Source: Eubacterium sp. (GTDB lineage Bacteria; Bacillota; Clostridia; Lachnospirales; Lachnospiraceae). From it: DNA of 64,000 nucleotides. Below are positions 10,000 to 19,174 of the stretch, in pieces. How positions within the stretch are numbered: position 1 is the first letter of the stretch; each line of letters starts with the position of its first letter. The notes below the pieces were generated by a model. That model saw only the letters and a list, made by a program, of their open reading frames with translations. It did no database searches and had not been told where the DNA came from. Both the position numbers and the translations under genes were made by a program. The stretch is from positions 1-64,000 of the forward strand of contig JALERM010000186.1 of NCBI GenBank assembly GCA_022764165.1, written 5' to 3'.

Positions 10000-10449
10000 A
10001 TGAGTTCAAAAACAAAAATTGTGGTATTACATATGAAAGAAGTGATCTATACAGCAATTTTTCTCATTCTTGCCATCCTGATGATCACTCTTCTTTTTAT
10101 TATGTTCGGCCCCAAAAAAGACCAAGAAACGTCAGCCACCGCTGTGCAGTCTTCCGAACCTGCCCTTTACACTGCAGGTGTATACTCCACTGCCATCGAG
10201 CTGAACGACAATACCTTTGATGTACAGGTTACCGTCGACACTAACCACATCAACGCTATCGAACTTGTAAACTTAAGTGAATCCACCGCAGCCATGTACC
10301 CTCTGATGGAACCTTCTCTGGAAAATATCGCCACACAAATTTACTCCACGCAGTCTACCGATAACATTACGTATTCCGATGACAGCAAATATACTTCCAT
10401 GCTCCTTCTGGAAGCCATCAAATCCGCCCTGGCAAAAGCTGCGCCGTAA
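10000..10449 (+). CDS. Membrane-anchored FMN-binding-domain-like protein
   Basis: Small protein of 149 residues. The ATG at 10000 has an AAGGGAG site 7 bases upstream, and I prefer it to the in-frame GTG at 9994. One N-terminal transmembrane helix (IYTAIFLILAILMITLLFIM) is followed by a short linker and an extracytoplasmic domain beginning GVYSTAIELND. That domain is organised like FMN_bind domains (a beta-hairpin repeat, then a terminal helix LLEAIKSAL). The S/T-GAT flavinylation motif is not present: the equivalent region reads DDSKYTSML. Covalent FMN is therefore unlikely. Function unknown. Confidence 0.6.
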   Translation: MSSKTKIVVLHMKEVIYTAIFLILAILMITLLFIMFGPKKDQETSATAVQSSEPALYTAGVYSTAIELNDNTFDVQVTVDTNHINAIELVNLSESTAAMYPLMEPSLENIATQIYSTQSTDNITYSDDSKYTSMLLLEAIKSALAKAAP

Positions 10450-10461
10450 AACAGGCGCAGC
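10438..10461. terminator. Hairpin between convergent FMN_bind-like gene and nadE
   Basis: Perfect 8-bp stem GCTGCGCC / GGCGCAGC around an 8-base loop. It overlaps the stop codon of the plus-strand gene. On the minus strand it is followed by TTTT, fitting a terminator for nadE. On the plus strand the downstream run is AT-rich but not a clean T-tract. Confidence 0.6.
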
Positions 10462-10474
10462 ATGAATTTGCATT

Positions 10475-12385
10475 TTATAATTTTTCCACCTCATCCAGCC
10501 AGATTCTTGCACAGGCATCGCTGGGCATCCGCAGATCTCCTCTGGGTGAAACAGCTACAGTTCCTACCTTTGGTCCGTCCGGCAGACAGGAACGTTTAAA
10601 CTGCTGCATGAAAAATCTCCGGTAGAAATTCTTCAGCCATTTCAGAATGATTTCCTTATCATATACACCCTCAAAAGTCAGACCGGCAATCCGATAGATT
10701 TTATCCGGCTCGTATCCGGCACGCAGCATATAATAAAGGAAGAAATCATGCAGTTCATAGGGGCCCACCAAATCTTCTGTTTTCTGGGCAATCTCCCCAT
10801 CCTTCGGCGGAAGCAGTTCCGGACTGACCGGTGTATCCAATACATCCAGAAGAATATCGGACAATTCCTTATCACCGCAGGTATCCGCAAAATACCGCAC
10901 CAGATGACGCACCAATGTCTTCGGTATGGAAGCATTAACTCCATACATGGACATGTGGTCTCCATTATAGGTGGCCCAGCCAAGTGCCAGCTCCGAAAGG
11001 TCACCGGTACCAATTACCATGCCTCCGGTCTGATTGGCAATATCCATAATTACCTGGGTACGCTCTCTGGCCTGACAGTTTTCATACGTCACATCGTGCT
11101 TATTGGCATCATGTTCAATATCACGGAAATGAATTGTCACCGCCTCTTTGATGTCCACTTCTCTCAGAGTTGCTCCCAGCTTTTTAGTAAGGTCACAGGC
11201 ATTCCGATAGGTACGATCTGTGGTACCAAAACAGGGCATAGTGACTGCCGTGATGCATTCCCGGCCCAGTCCCAGATAATCAAAAGCCCTGGCCGTCACC
11301 AGAAGTGCCAGCGTGGAATCCAGACCTCCGGAAATACCAAGAACTGCACTGCGGCAATGAGTGTGTTCCAGACGTTTTTTCAGTCCCATTGCCTGGATAG
11401 AAAGAATCTCATCGCATCGTTTTTCTCTCTCTGCCTTATTTGACGGCACAAACGGTTTCGGCGGAAATACACGTTTCAGGTGAGTTTCTTCTACTTTCAG
11501 ATTAAAGGATACCACACGATACCCCTCACGGTCAGCAGCAGGAAATGTGGTCATTTTTCTTCGTTCTGCTGCCAGTCGTTTCACATCCACATCCGCATAA
11601 ATGGTCTCATTCCTGAATCGTCTGGCTTCCGCAAGAACAGAACCATTTTCGCAGATCAGATTATGGCCTCCGAATACCAGATCCGTGGATGATTCCCCTT
11701 CCCCCGCTGTGGCATACAGGTAAGCACAGACCAGACGTGCAGACTGTCCATTCACCAGTTCTTTTCTATATACATCTTTTCCGGTAATCTCATCACCGGC
11801 AGACAGGTTTACGATTACATTAGCTCCGGCGAGAGCATGGGAAATACTTGGCGGGCAGGGAACCCACAAATCTTCACAGATTTCCGCCGCCACTTCCATC
11901 CACGGAATCTGCAGACAGGAAAATAACAGCCTGGTTCCAAAGGGAACTTCTTCCCCTGCAAGTACCACTACCCGGCTCTTATCATCAGCCGCCGTAAACT
12001 GACGAGCTTCATAATACTCGGCGTAATTAGGCAGATTGGTCTTCGGCACCAGTCCAATCACTCTGCCATGATTCAGAACTGCCGCCACGTTATACAGTTT
12101 ACACTCCACTTCCATGGGAAGTCCCACAAAAATCAGAGCATCCACATCTCTCGTCTGTTCAGCCAGCCATAAAAGTCTGTTTTTTGCACTTTCCAGAAGC
12201 ACATTCTGCCAGAACAGATCACTGCAGGTATAGCCGGTGATACACAGTTCCGGAAATACCATGATTTTCGCTCCCTCGGCATCCATCTCTCCGATCAGAC
12301 GCAAAATCTCTTCGGTATTGTGAATACAGTCTGCCACCTGAATCTTCGGTGTTCCGGCTGCCATTTTTACAAATCCATTTTTCAT
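10475..12385 (-). CDS. nadE: Glutamine-dependent NAD+ synthetase
   Basis: Last step of NAD synthesis: amidation of deamido-NAD using ammonia from glutamine. The 636-residue two-domain form is complete. The N-terminal carbon-nitrogen hydrolase domain shows FPELCITGYT (catalytic Glu), LVPKTNLPNY (Lys) and AAEICEDLW (nucleophile Cys). The C-terminal synthetase domain shows the PP-loop ISGGLDSTLALL and GTGDLSELALGWAT. It follows hslO by 30 bp on the same strand, so the methyltransferase-hslO-nadE group is a likely operon. Confidence 0.96.
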   Translation of the reverse strand: MKNGFVKMAAGTPKIQVADCIHNTEEILRLIGEMDAEGAKIMVFPELCITGYTCSDLFWQNVLLESAKNRLLWLAEQTRDVDALIFVGLPMEVECKLYNVAAVLNHGRVIGLVPKTNLPNYAEYYEARQFTAADDKSRVVVLAGEEVPFGTRLLFSCLQIPWMEVAAEICEDLWVPCPPSISHALAGANVIVNLSAGDEITGKDVYRKELVNGQSARLVCAYLYATAGEGESSTDLVFGGHNLICENGSVLAEARRFRNETIYADVDVKRLAAERRKMTTFPAADREGYRVVSFNLKVEETHLKRVFPPKPFVPSNKAEREKRCDEILSIQAMGLKKRLEHTHCRSAVLGISGGLDSTLALLVTARAFDYLGLGRECITAVTMPCFGTTDRTYRNACDLTKKLGATLREVDIKEAVTIHFRDIEHDANKHDVTYENCQARERTQVIMDIANQTGGMVIGTGDLSELALGWATYNGDHMSMYGVNASIPKTLVRHLVRYFADTCGDKELSDILLDVLDTPVSPELLPPKDGEIAQKTEDLVGPYELHDFFLYYMLRAGYEPDKIYRIAGLTFEGVYDKEIILKWLKNFYRRFFMQQFKRSCLPDGPKVGTVAVSPRGDLRMPSDACARIWLDEVEKL

Positions 12386-12415
12386 CCCGTTTCTCCTTCT
12401 CCCAAATCCGGGTTC

Positions 12416-13294
12416 CTATCTTGCCAGTTCCAGCAGTTCTTTCAGTTCTTCCACACTGAATGTATAGTTCGTATTGCAGAAATGGCAGTTCAATTCCACT
12501 TCTTTTCCTTCATCAATCATATCCTGCAATTCTTTCTCACCAATACTGATCAGAACTTTTCCCACACGTACTTTGTCGCAGTTACAGTAGAATCTTGTCT
12601 CCGTCTTCTCATTGATTTCCAGTCCCAGATTGCCCAGAAGCTTTTCCAGAATCATTTCCGGGGTCATGCCCTGATTCAAAAGTTCTGTCACAGAATTTAC
12701 TTCTGCCAGATTCTTTTCCAGCTGAGCGATTACTTTTTCTTCCGCAAAGGGCATCAGCTGAATAATAAATCCTCCTGCCTGACATACGGTATTATTCTTC
12801 TCCATCAAAACTCCCAGTCCCACAGCAGATGGAACCTGTTCACTGCTGGCAAAATAATACGTAAGGTCGTCCCCGATTTCGCCTGTTTTCAGCTCCACCT
12901 GCCCCACGTAAGGCTCTTTCAGTCCCATATCTTTAATGACACTGAGAATACCCAGATCCAGTGCTTTTCCCACATCCAGTTTTCCCTTTGCATTAGCAGG
13001 AAGGATTACATCAGGATTATTTACATAACCCTTAACATTTCCTTTGGAATCGGCTGTTACCGTCAGACCGCCAATCGGACCGCTGCACCTGATCTGCAGG
13101 GTCAGCACATCTTTATCACCTTTCATCATCACACCCATCATGGCACCGCCAGTCAGCAGACGACCCAGTGCGGCAGTAGCCACCGGGCTGGTGTTGTGGG
13201 CATTCCTCGCATATTCAACCAGTTCTTTTGTTGTGGCAGCAAACGCACGGATCTGATTATCTGCGGCTGTTGCACGAACAATATAATCACTCAT
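12416..13294 (-). CDS. hslO: Hsp33 redox-regulated chaperone
   Basis: Cytoplasmic holdase activated by oxidation and unfolding. The C-terminal zinc centre is visible as CNC (FYCNCDKV) and CHFCN, the C-x-C and C-x2-C pairs of the family. I chose the ATG at 13294 (MSDYIVRAT, 292 residues). A GAGGAG site lies 8 bases upstream, and the ATG overlaps the TAA of the preceding methyltransferase as TAATG. The longer reading frame would start inside that gene. Translational coupling with the methyltransferase is likely. Confidence 0.96.
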   Translation of the reverse strand: MSDYIVRATAADNQIRAFAATTKELVEYARNAHNTSPVATAALGRLLTGGAMMGVMMKGDKDVLTLQIRCSGPIGGLTVTADSKGNVKGYVNNPDVILPANAKGKLDVGKALDLGILSVIKDMGLKEPYVGQVELKTGEIGDDLTYYFASSEQVPSAVGLGVLMEKNNTVCQAGGFIIQLMPFAEEKVIAQLEKNLAEVNSVTELLNQGMTPEMILEKLLGNLGLEINEKTETRFYCNCDKVRVGKVLISIGEKELQDMIDEGKEVELNCHFCNTNYTFSVEELKELLELAR

Positions 13295-14070
13295 TACACA
13301 TTCTCCTCTTTTTTGTTCTTTTGACATTCTCTGGCAATCAGATACACTCTCTGGCTCTCTTCACCGGGAGCCTCATGGGTAAATGCATCGTAGACAGTCA
13401 CAAATTCCAGCCCCGCTTCCTGCAAAAGTCTGATTACCTCCGGAATCTCATAGGCTTTCTGATAATGAAATTCCTCGTATTTTCTATATAAGTCTTCATC
13501 TTCCGGCAGAAACAGTGTCAGGGCATACTCATTAATCCCGGTTTCTTCATCATAATAATTTTCCCAGATAAAGCTTCCCTCTTCCCTGTTCTCCGCAATC
13601 GTATCATCACCGATCACTTCCTGATATTTATAGGGAGTATTCAGATCAAAGATAAAAATACCGCCGGGATCCAGATAATTATTTACCAGCCGGAACACCT
13701 GCAGCAAATCCTCTTCCTCCAGAATATAATTCATGGAATCACAGACACTCACCACTCCACGGACAGTCCCATACAGTTCAAACTCTCTCATATCCTGCAG
13801 AAGATACAAAATATCATGACCGGATTCCTCCCGCTTTTCCATAGCCATCTCCAACATATCCTCGGAATTATCTACACCGATCATATCATATCCCTGCTCT
13901 GCCAGCAGCTCCGTCATACTTCCTGTCCCACATCCCAGTTCCAGAAGAAGACCATCCTCCACCCCATATTCTCTCAAAAGCTGCGTCAGATATACACTCC
14001 AGGAAGGATAGTCAATATTATCCATGAACATATCATACACGCGGGCAAAACTCCTGTAAGATTCTTCCAT
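13294..14070 (-). CDS. Class I SAM-dependent methyltransferase
   Basis: 258-residue Rossmann-fold methyltransferase. Motif I is LLELGCGTGSMTELLAEQG, followed by the acidic ribose-binding IGVDNSEDML, VCDSMNYI and FDLNTPYKY. Such proteins precede hslO in several Clostridia. The substrate is unknown, and small-molecule methylation is as likely as RNA or protein. Its stop overlaps the hslO start by one base. Confidence 0.85.
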   Translation of the reverse strand: MEESYRSFARVYDMFMDNIDYPSWSVYLTQLLREYGVEDGLLLELGCGTGSMTELLAEQGYDMIGVDNSEDMLEMAMEKREESGHDILYLLQDMREFELYGTVRGVVSVCDSMNYILEEEDLLQVFRLVNNYLDPGGIFIFDLNTPYKYQEVIGDDTIAENREEGSFIWENYYDEETGINEYALTLFLPEDEDLYRKYEEFHYQKAYEIPEVIRLLQEAGLEFVTVYDAFTHEAPGEESQRVYLIARECQKNKKEENV

Positions 14071-14139
14071 ACACCTTTGCTCCTTTCAGTGGCTATTTTA
14101 TCATATTCGCTTGGTAAGCGTCAACGTCCGACATTGGAG

Positions 14140-14168
14140 TTGACAGCATCGCATGGTTCTCGTAGAAT
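14140..14168 (+). promoter_or_regulatory. Sigma-A promoter of the MATE gene
   Basis: TTGACA (14140-14145), a 17-base spacer, and TAGAAT (14163-14168), about 38 bases before the start codon. An inverted pair GTCAAC / GTTGAC straddles the -35 box and could be an operator. Confidence 0.75.
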
Positions 14169-14205
14169 ATTAGTAAAACTATTATTTGGAAAGGATTCCT
14201 TACTT

Positions 14206-15570
14206 ATGTCATCTCATGTACAAAAAGAAAACAAAATGGGAACCATGCCGGTTCCCAAACTTCTCTTTCAGATGTCGATTCCCATGATGTTATCGATGCT
14301 GGTTCAGGCACTCTACAATGTCATTGACAGTATCTTTGTCGCGCAGATCAATGAAAATGCTCTGACTGCAGTGTCCCTTGCATTTCCCCTTCAGAACCTG
14401 ATGATTTCTATCGCAGTCGGTACCGGCGTAGGTGTGAATGCCCTGTTGTCGCGTAGTTTGGGTGAAAAAAATATGAAAGCAGTACAGGATACGGCACGAA
14501 ACGGTCTTTTCCTTTCTGTAGCCAGTTTTATTGTTTTTGCTTTATTTTCACTGATCATTATCAAACCGTTTCTTTCTTTCCAGACCAATGATTCTCAGAT
14601 TCTGGAATATGGAACTACTTACCTTCGCATTGTAACACTGCTTTCTGCCGGAGTATTCATGGGAATCATGTTGGAACGTTTGCTTCAGGCTACGGGACGA
14701 ACTTTTTACACTATGCTGTCTCAGGGATTTGGAGCAATCATCAATATTATATTTGATCCGATCCTGATTTTCGGGCTTCTGGGATTTCCCCGCATGGGTG
14801 TAGCCGGTGCAGCAACAGCCACAGTACTCGGACAGTTCTGCGGAATGTTCCTGTCTCTGACTTTGAATATCCGCTACAACAAAGATATTAACATCAACAT
14901 GAAAAGCTTCCGTCCAAACCGTAATATCATCAGCGGCATCTACGCTGTCGGTGTTCCTTCTATTATCATGCAGGCCATCGGTTCCGTCATGACATTTGGA
15001 ATGAACAAAATTCTGATTCAGTTTACTTCCACTGCCACAGCAGTTTTTGGGGTGTATTTCAAGCTGAACAGTTTCATCTTCATGCCGATTTTTGGTCTGA
15101 ACAACGGAATGGTTCCTATCGTCGCATATAACTATGGTGCCCGGAACAAACAGCGACTGATGCACACGGTGAAGCTCAGCATCATCACCGCTGTATGCGT
15201 TATGATGGTTGGAATTGCTTTGTTTATGCTGATTCCCGGACAGCTTCTGGGATTGTTCAATGCCTCTGACGAAATGCTTACCATCGGAATCCCGGCTCTC
15301 CGGATTATTGCACTGAGCTTCCTCTTTGCCGGTTATTGTATCGTTGTGGGTTCTGTTTTCCAGGCACTGGGAAATGGTGTATACAGTCTCATTGTTTCTG
15401 TCTGCCGTCAGCTTCTGGTCATACTCCCGGCAGCTGCACTCCTTGCAAAAGTTGGCGGACTTCACGCTGTATGGTGGGCTATCCCTATCGCGGAACTGGC
15501 ATCTGTTACATTGAGTACTTTCTACTTCCGCAGAATATATAAAGAAACAATTATACCGTTGAGTGAATAA
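14206..15570 (+). CDS. MATE family efflux transporter
   Basis: Multidrug/toxin extrusion antiporter, 454 residues and about 12 transmembrane helices, the standard family size. The N-terminus MGTMPVPKLLFQMSIPMML and the repeat-2 region YNYGARNKQR are typical of the DinF/NorM-like branch. The start ATG at 14206 has GGAAAGGA ten bases upstream and follows a consensus promoter. The longer frame from 13816 is antisense to the methyltransferase and was rejected. It exports cationic or organic substrates using a Na+ or H+ gradient. The substrate is unknown. Confidence 0.92.
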   Translation: MSSHVQKENKMGTMPVPKLLFQMSIPMMLSMLVQALYNVIDSIFVAQINENALTAVSLAFPLQNLMISIAVGTGVGVNALLSRSLGEKNMKAVQDTARNGLFLSVASFIVFALFSLIIIKPFLSFQTNDSQILEYGTTYLRIVTLLSAGVFMGIMLERLLQATGRTFYTMLSQGFGAIINIIFDPILIFGLLGFPRMGVAGAATATVLGQFCGMFLSLTLNIRYNKDININMKSFRPNRNIISGIYAVGVPSIIMQAIGSVMTFGMNKILIQFTSTATAVFGVYFKLNSFIFMPIFGLNNGMVPIVAYNYGARNKQRLMHTVKLSIITAVCVMMVGIALFMLIPGQLLGLFNASDEMLTIGIPALRIIALSFLFAGYCIVVGSVFQALGNGVYSLIVSVCRQLLVILPAAALLAKVGGLHAVWWAIPIAELASVTLSTFYFRRIYKETIIPLSE

Positions 15571-15575
15571 CAATG

Positions 15576-15604
15576 CCCCGGGGAGTTTTACATTCTCCCC
15601 GGGG
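15576..15604. repeat. CCCCGGGG palindrome, copy 1
   Basis: Perfect 10-bp arms CCCCGGGGAG / CTCCCCGGGG with a 9-base loop TTTTACATT. It lies between the convergent MATE and yfhO-like genes. The minus-strand reading supplies the last codons PGRM and the TAA of the yfhO-like gene. It is one of four related copies in the window. A bidirectional terminator role is possible, but no T-tract follows it. Confidence 0.85.
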
Positions 15605-18146
15605 AAATCTTTATTATATGATATCCGCCAGTTATTTCTGTGCCCAGAAAAGCTGTATTTACCCGCATGGTTTCTGTTTCCTTACCATCGATCCAGATTT
15701 TCAGTTCCTGAGCGTAAGGAATACTGGTAACCAGATAACCCTCCTGCTCCACATAGACAGTTCCTGTTATTGTATCCCCTTTCACATCTCCCTGCCCAAC
15801 GGTGACCGGAATCTGATATAATTCTTTATTCTGCAGCTTATCCATACTGCCGGTCCATACACGGATTCCACTGATATTGTATCGTCCCTTTCCCAGTTTG
15901 ATATGTACTGTATTTCCTTCTACTGTCACCATATAGCAAAATTCTCGGTTGTGATTGGCATATTCATAATTCTCAGCCGACAATCGATTGGTCTGCTCTT
16001 CCAGACGGATATGCATATCTTGGTTTGGATACATATTTTCCACCTCAAACTTCACGGCTATCAGGGTATCCCCCTCTTCCCTTCCCGTCATCACTGCTTC
16101 TATTTCCACTTCTTTTTCCGAGCACATTTCATAAATATCTCCCTTTTTTTCGATAGACAACTCCTTGTTATTTATTTCCGGAATTTCTATACGGCACTCT
16201 TCCATTTCCCCAGCAGTCGGTTTTTCATGAGTTTTTTTCTCTTCATTCAGTTTCATTTTATTCTGAACAACCGCATTTTGCAGTAAGACCGTCTGGCATT
16301 CGGGGAAATCCAGTTGATAATAATCGTCTTCATTTATAACACAATTTGTCACATACATCATTGGAGCAACATTTCCATTTTTATAAACATGAAAAGCATC
16401 TGCCATTATATTGCGGTCATTTTTGTCCTGAGCACGCCAGATCTGATAACCATCCGGTGCCTTCTTCGCAATGACATATTTGACTCCCATAAACGTAAGA
16501 AAACACGGATTATCTGTCACAGGCTGCATCATGGTATTGCGAAGCGGCTGGTTCAATTGAAATGTCTGAGTTCTGAACCGGTAATAGTCTGAATTATATA
16601 GGGAAGAATACAGAGAAGTTGCATATTGCCTGCTGTTAAATAATCTGTTTATATTTTGAAGATTTTGTTTTCCATTTCCTGCCACATCCATACGGTACCA
16701 GTCTGTATCCTGCTCCAACACCTTCTGCACCATTTCTTCTATCTTTGTCTCAGTTTCTTTCATTTCCCGGTATTCTTCCCGAGAAATCATATTATCCATC
16801 TGTACATTCATGCTCCAGCCGTAAAAAAATAAAATGACACATGAAACTGCCAGAATCAAATTCATTTCTTTTAAAATCTCTTTTTTCCATGCTTCTGCGA
16901 TTTTATCCTTTACAAGAAAGAGAAGAAACATTACGATACTTTCCGCCAGAATCCATATCCTATGTTTTACAAACAGCCCATGGGCTTCCCCCACACAAAC
17001 TGCCGCTATCGTTATCAGAAACGGCAGATAGGTTTTCCATCCCTGACTTTTCTGTACACAAAACCGTTTTATTTCCAGACATACCAGCGGGAGAAATGGG
17101 ATAAATACCTTGTTTTTATCATACAGTCCCCCATTCAACAGATAACCAAATGCCGGCACAGTCAATACCAAAAGTATACAAAATGAATTCCATTTCTCTT
17201 TCCATCCGGGAGCAGAAAATATCCTGCCCAGAAGTGCTGCCAGAGCCAAAGAAGAGAGTCCGATTCCATGAGCGCTATAAAGCAGCCGTTCCGGCTTCCA
17301 GGTAAACCAGCTGCCCTGTATTTTATGTATGATTGCTGAAATCCCGGATGAATCTGCACCTTCACGTCCCGCCAGCACAGATTTCGCCACTGGATATAAA
17401 TAGAAAGAAAGGCAAACCAAAGCCACCAGAAACATGCACGCATATCCTGCAAATCTCTTCCCCGTTCCATTCTTTCCTATATAAGATTCAAAGACATAAT
17501 CAGAGGATTTCCATCCATATTCACCCACCGCATAGATCCAGAGAACAAGTATTCCTCCGATACTGAAGTAAAAGCTGGTTAAAATCATTCCGCTAATACC
17601 AACTGCCAGCATCGCTCTTCTGTCCCTGCCAAAATACCGGTCAGTTCCCCAAAGTCCCAGAAGCAAATACGGCATATAATTGACAAACATTACCTGATTA
17701 TAAGAATGGTAAACCATAGGGGCCGCCAGTGCAAACATAGCTGTACTTAAACACACCGTCACATCTTTCTTTTTCAGATTTTTCTCACACATCCAATGAT
17801 AAAACAGAACAACAGATATACTATAGCTTAAGACACTGACCACCATAAGATATACATCCATATCAACAAACGGGAGCAGATAGGAAATAAGTATTGCCGG
17901 ATTCCATAAACCATAGTAGGCAAAATTATAAATGTTCTGTCCGCCGCCCAGATTCCAGTACATCTGTGGAAATATCTCTCCGGTCTGATAAAAATGCTGC
18001 CGGAAACCATCCGGCAGCACGCTATGCTGAGAAATCCAATCAATCTCTGAGCCAAAGATTCCATATTGCCCGACAAACAGCCAGCAAAGAAGACTACAGA
18101 ATCCCAACCAGAACCATGTCCACTGATCTCTGATTATTTTTCTCAT
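15588..18146 (-). CDS. yfhO: YfhO-family multispanning glycosyltransferase (wall polymer glycosylation)
   Basis: Large membrane protein of 852 residues, with about 12 N-terminal transmembrane helices (residues ~5-430) and an extracellular C-terminal domain. In Bacillus, YfhO is the GT-C-like enzyme that transfers a sugar from an undecaprenyl-phosphate donor, made by CsbB, onto lipoteichoic acid. Early residues WNLGGGQNIYNFAYY resemble the family's extracytoplasmic loop. The ATG at 18146 follows AAAGGAG and overlaps the stop of the csbB-like gene (ATGA). The final PGRM and stop come from a CCCCGGGG repeat, so the natural C-terminus may have been altered. Confidence 0.85.
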   Translation of the reverse strand: MRKIIRDQWTWFWLGFCSLLCWLFVGQYGIFGSEIDWISQHSVLPDGFRQHFYQTGEIFPQMYWNLGGGQNIYNFAYYGLWNPAILISYLLPFVDMDVYLMVVSVLSYSISVVLFYHWMCEKNLKKKDVTVCLSTAMFALAAPMVYHSYNQVMFVNYMPYLLLGLWGTDRYFGRDRRAMLAVGISGMILTSFYFSIGGILVLWIYAVGEYGWKSSDYVFESYIGKNGTGKRFAGYACMFLVALVCLSFYLYPVAKSVLAGREGADSSGISAIIHKIQGSWFTWKPERLLYSAHGIGLSSLALAALLGRIFSAPGWKEKWNSFCILLVLTVPAFGYLLNGGLYDKNKVFIPFLPLVCLEIKRFCVQKSQGWKTYLPFLITIAAVCVGEAHGLFVKHRIWILAESIVMFLLFLVKDKIAEAWKKEILKEMNLILAVSCVILFFYGWSMNVQMDNMISREEYREMKETETKIEEMVQKVLEQDTDWYRMDVAGNGKQNLQNINRLFNSRQYATSLYSSLYNSDYYRFRTQTFQLNQPLRNTMMQPVTDNPCFLTFMGVKYVIAKKAPDGYQIWRAQDKNDRNIMADAFHVYKNGNVAPMMYVTNCVINEDDYYQLDFPECQTVLLQNAVVQNKMKLNEEKKTHEKPTAGEMEECRIEIPEINNKELSIEKKGDIYEMCSEKEVEIEAVMTGREEGDTLIAVKFEVENMYPNQDMHIRLEEQTNRLSAENYEYANHNREFCYMVTVEGNTVHIKLGKGRYNISGIRVWTGSMDKLQNKELYQIPVTVGQGDVKGDTITGTVYVEQEGYLVTSIPYAQELKIWIDGKETETMRVNTAFLGTEITGGYHIIKISPGRM

Positions 18147-19117
18147 GCTGTTTTCTCCTTTGAATGCCTGCATACTTTTCCACACACGGAATCACTGGAC
18201 TCTTTGATAATAAATACCGGTCGGTTCTTAACTTCCAGATATGTTTTTGATAGATATTCTCCTATGATTCCCATAGAAATCAGCTGCAGGCCACCGACCA
18301 GAAGAATCACACACAGAATCAGCAGCAAACCCATCATCCTATTATTTCCTGTCATAAAATCAATTCCTGAAACCACAGCCATCACTGTTCCTGCCGCACA
18401 TAGCAGCATGCCTGCTTTCAAAGACCAGCGCAGCGGCTCTGTTGTCATTCCCACAATTCCTTCTACTGCATATCCAGTCAGTTTTCGAAGTGACCATTTT
18501 GTTTCACCTGCACAACGCTCTGCATTGGGATATTCCAGCCATTTTGTCCGAAATCCCACCCATTGAAAGATTCCTTTGGAGAATCGATTGTATTCACTCA
18601 ATGACAGCACTGCATCCGCCATTTGCCTGTTCATCATCCGAAAGTCACGGGCTCCGCTGACAATTTGTGTATGTGCAATCTTATTGATGCATCGATAAAA
18701 TCCCCTAGAAAGCAGTGAGCGAATTCCCGGCTCCCCCTTCCGGTCACTTCGCCTTGCCGCTACACAATCCACATCTTCCCGATGCATGATTTGATACATC
18801 TGCAGAATCAATTCCGGCGGATCCTGCAGATCCACATCCATGACGACTATCAGATTTCCCGATACATTGCTGAGACCTGCATAAATAGCCGCTTCCTTTC
18901 CAAAATTCCTGGAAAATGACAAGTAACGGCACCGCCGATCCATTGTCGATATATTTCTCAAAATCTCCAGAGTACCGTCATTGGAACCATCGTCCACAAA
19001 CAACAGCTCAAAAGCAATTCCCCTCATCTGGTCCATAACCTTTACCATTGCCCTGTAATACACCGGAATCGCTTCCTGCTCATTCAGACAGGGAATGATA
19101 ATTGAAATCTTATCCAT
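18143..19117 (-). CDS. csbB: GT2 polyprenyl-phosphate sugar transferase (CsbB/GtrB-like)
   Basis: Cytoplasmic-face glycosyltransferase that loads a sugar (GlcNAc in Bacillus CsbB) onto undecaprenyl phosphate. The 324-residue protein has the GT2 core IIIPCLNEQEAIP, LFVDDGSNDGT and the DxD-like VVMDVDLQDPPELI. Two C-terminal transmembrane helices follow (about 225-300). The start ATG at 19117 has GAGG eight bases upstream. It overlaps the yfhO-like gene, so the two form the donor-synthesis and transfer halves of one pathway. Confidence 0.9.
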   Translation of the reverse strand: MDKISIIIPCLNEQEAIPVYYRAMVKVMDQMRGIAFELLFVDDGSNDGTLEILRNISTMDRRCRYLSFSRNFGKEAAIYAGLSNVSGNLIVVMDVDLQDPPELILQMYQIMHREDVDCVAARRSDRKGEPGIRSLLSRGFYRCINKIAHTQIVSGARDFRMMNRQMADAVLSLSEYNRFSKGIFQWVGFRTKWLEYPNAERCAGETKWSLRKLTGYAVEGIVGMTTEPLRWSLKAGMLLCAAGTVMAVVSGIDFMTGNNRMMGLLLILCVILLVGGLQLISMGIIGEYLSKTYLEVKNRPVFIIKESSDSVCGKVCRHSKEKTA

Positions 19118-19145
19118 ACTCCACACCTCTTTTTTTCTTTATTTT

Positions 19146-19174
19146 CCCCGGGGAGTTTTACATTCTCCCCGGGG
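19146..19174. repeat. CCCCGGGG palindrome, copy 2
   Basis: Identical over 29 bases to copy 1, with the same 10-bp arms and TTTTACATT loop. It contains the stop codon and the last PGRM codons of the histidine kinase, and sits about 28 bp before the csbB-like start on the same strand. Confidence 0.85.

Noticed and set aside
12320..13324. Plus-strand open frame of 334 codons
   Set aside because: Antisense to hslO, with no recognisable domain.
13816..14205. N-terminal extension of the MATE protein
   Set aside because: It would be antisense to the methyltransferase and cross a consensus promoter. The ATG at 14206 has a proper ribosome site.
14548..15573. Minus-strand open frame of 341 codons
   Set aside because: Antisense to the MATE gene, with no start site context.
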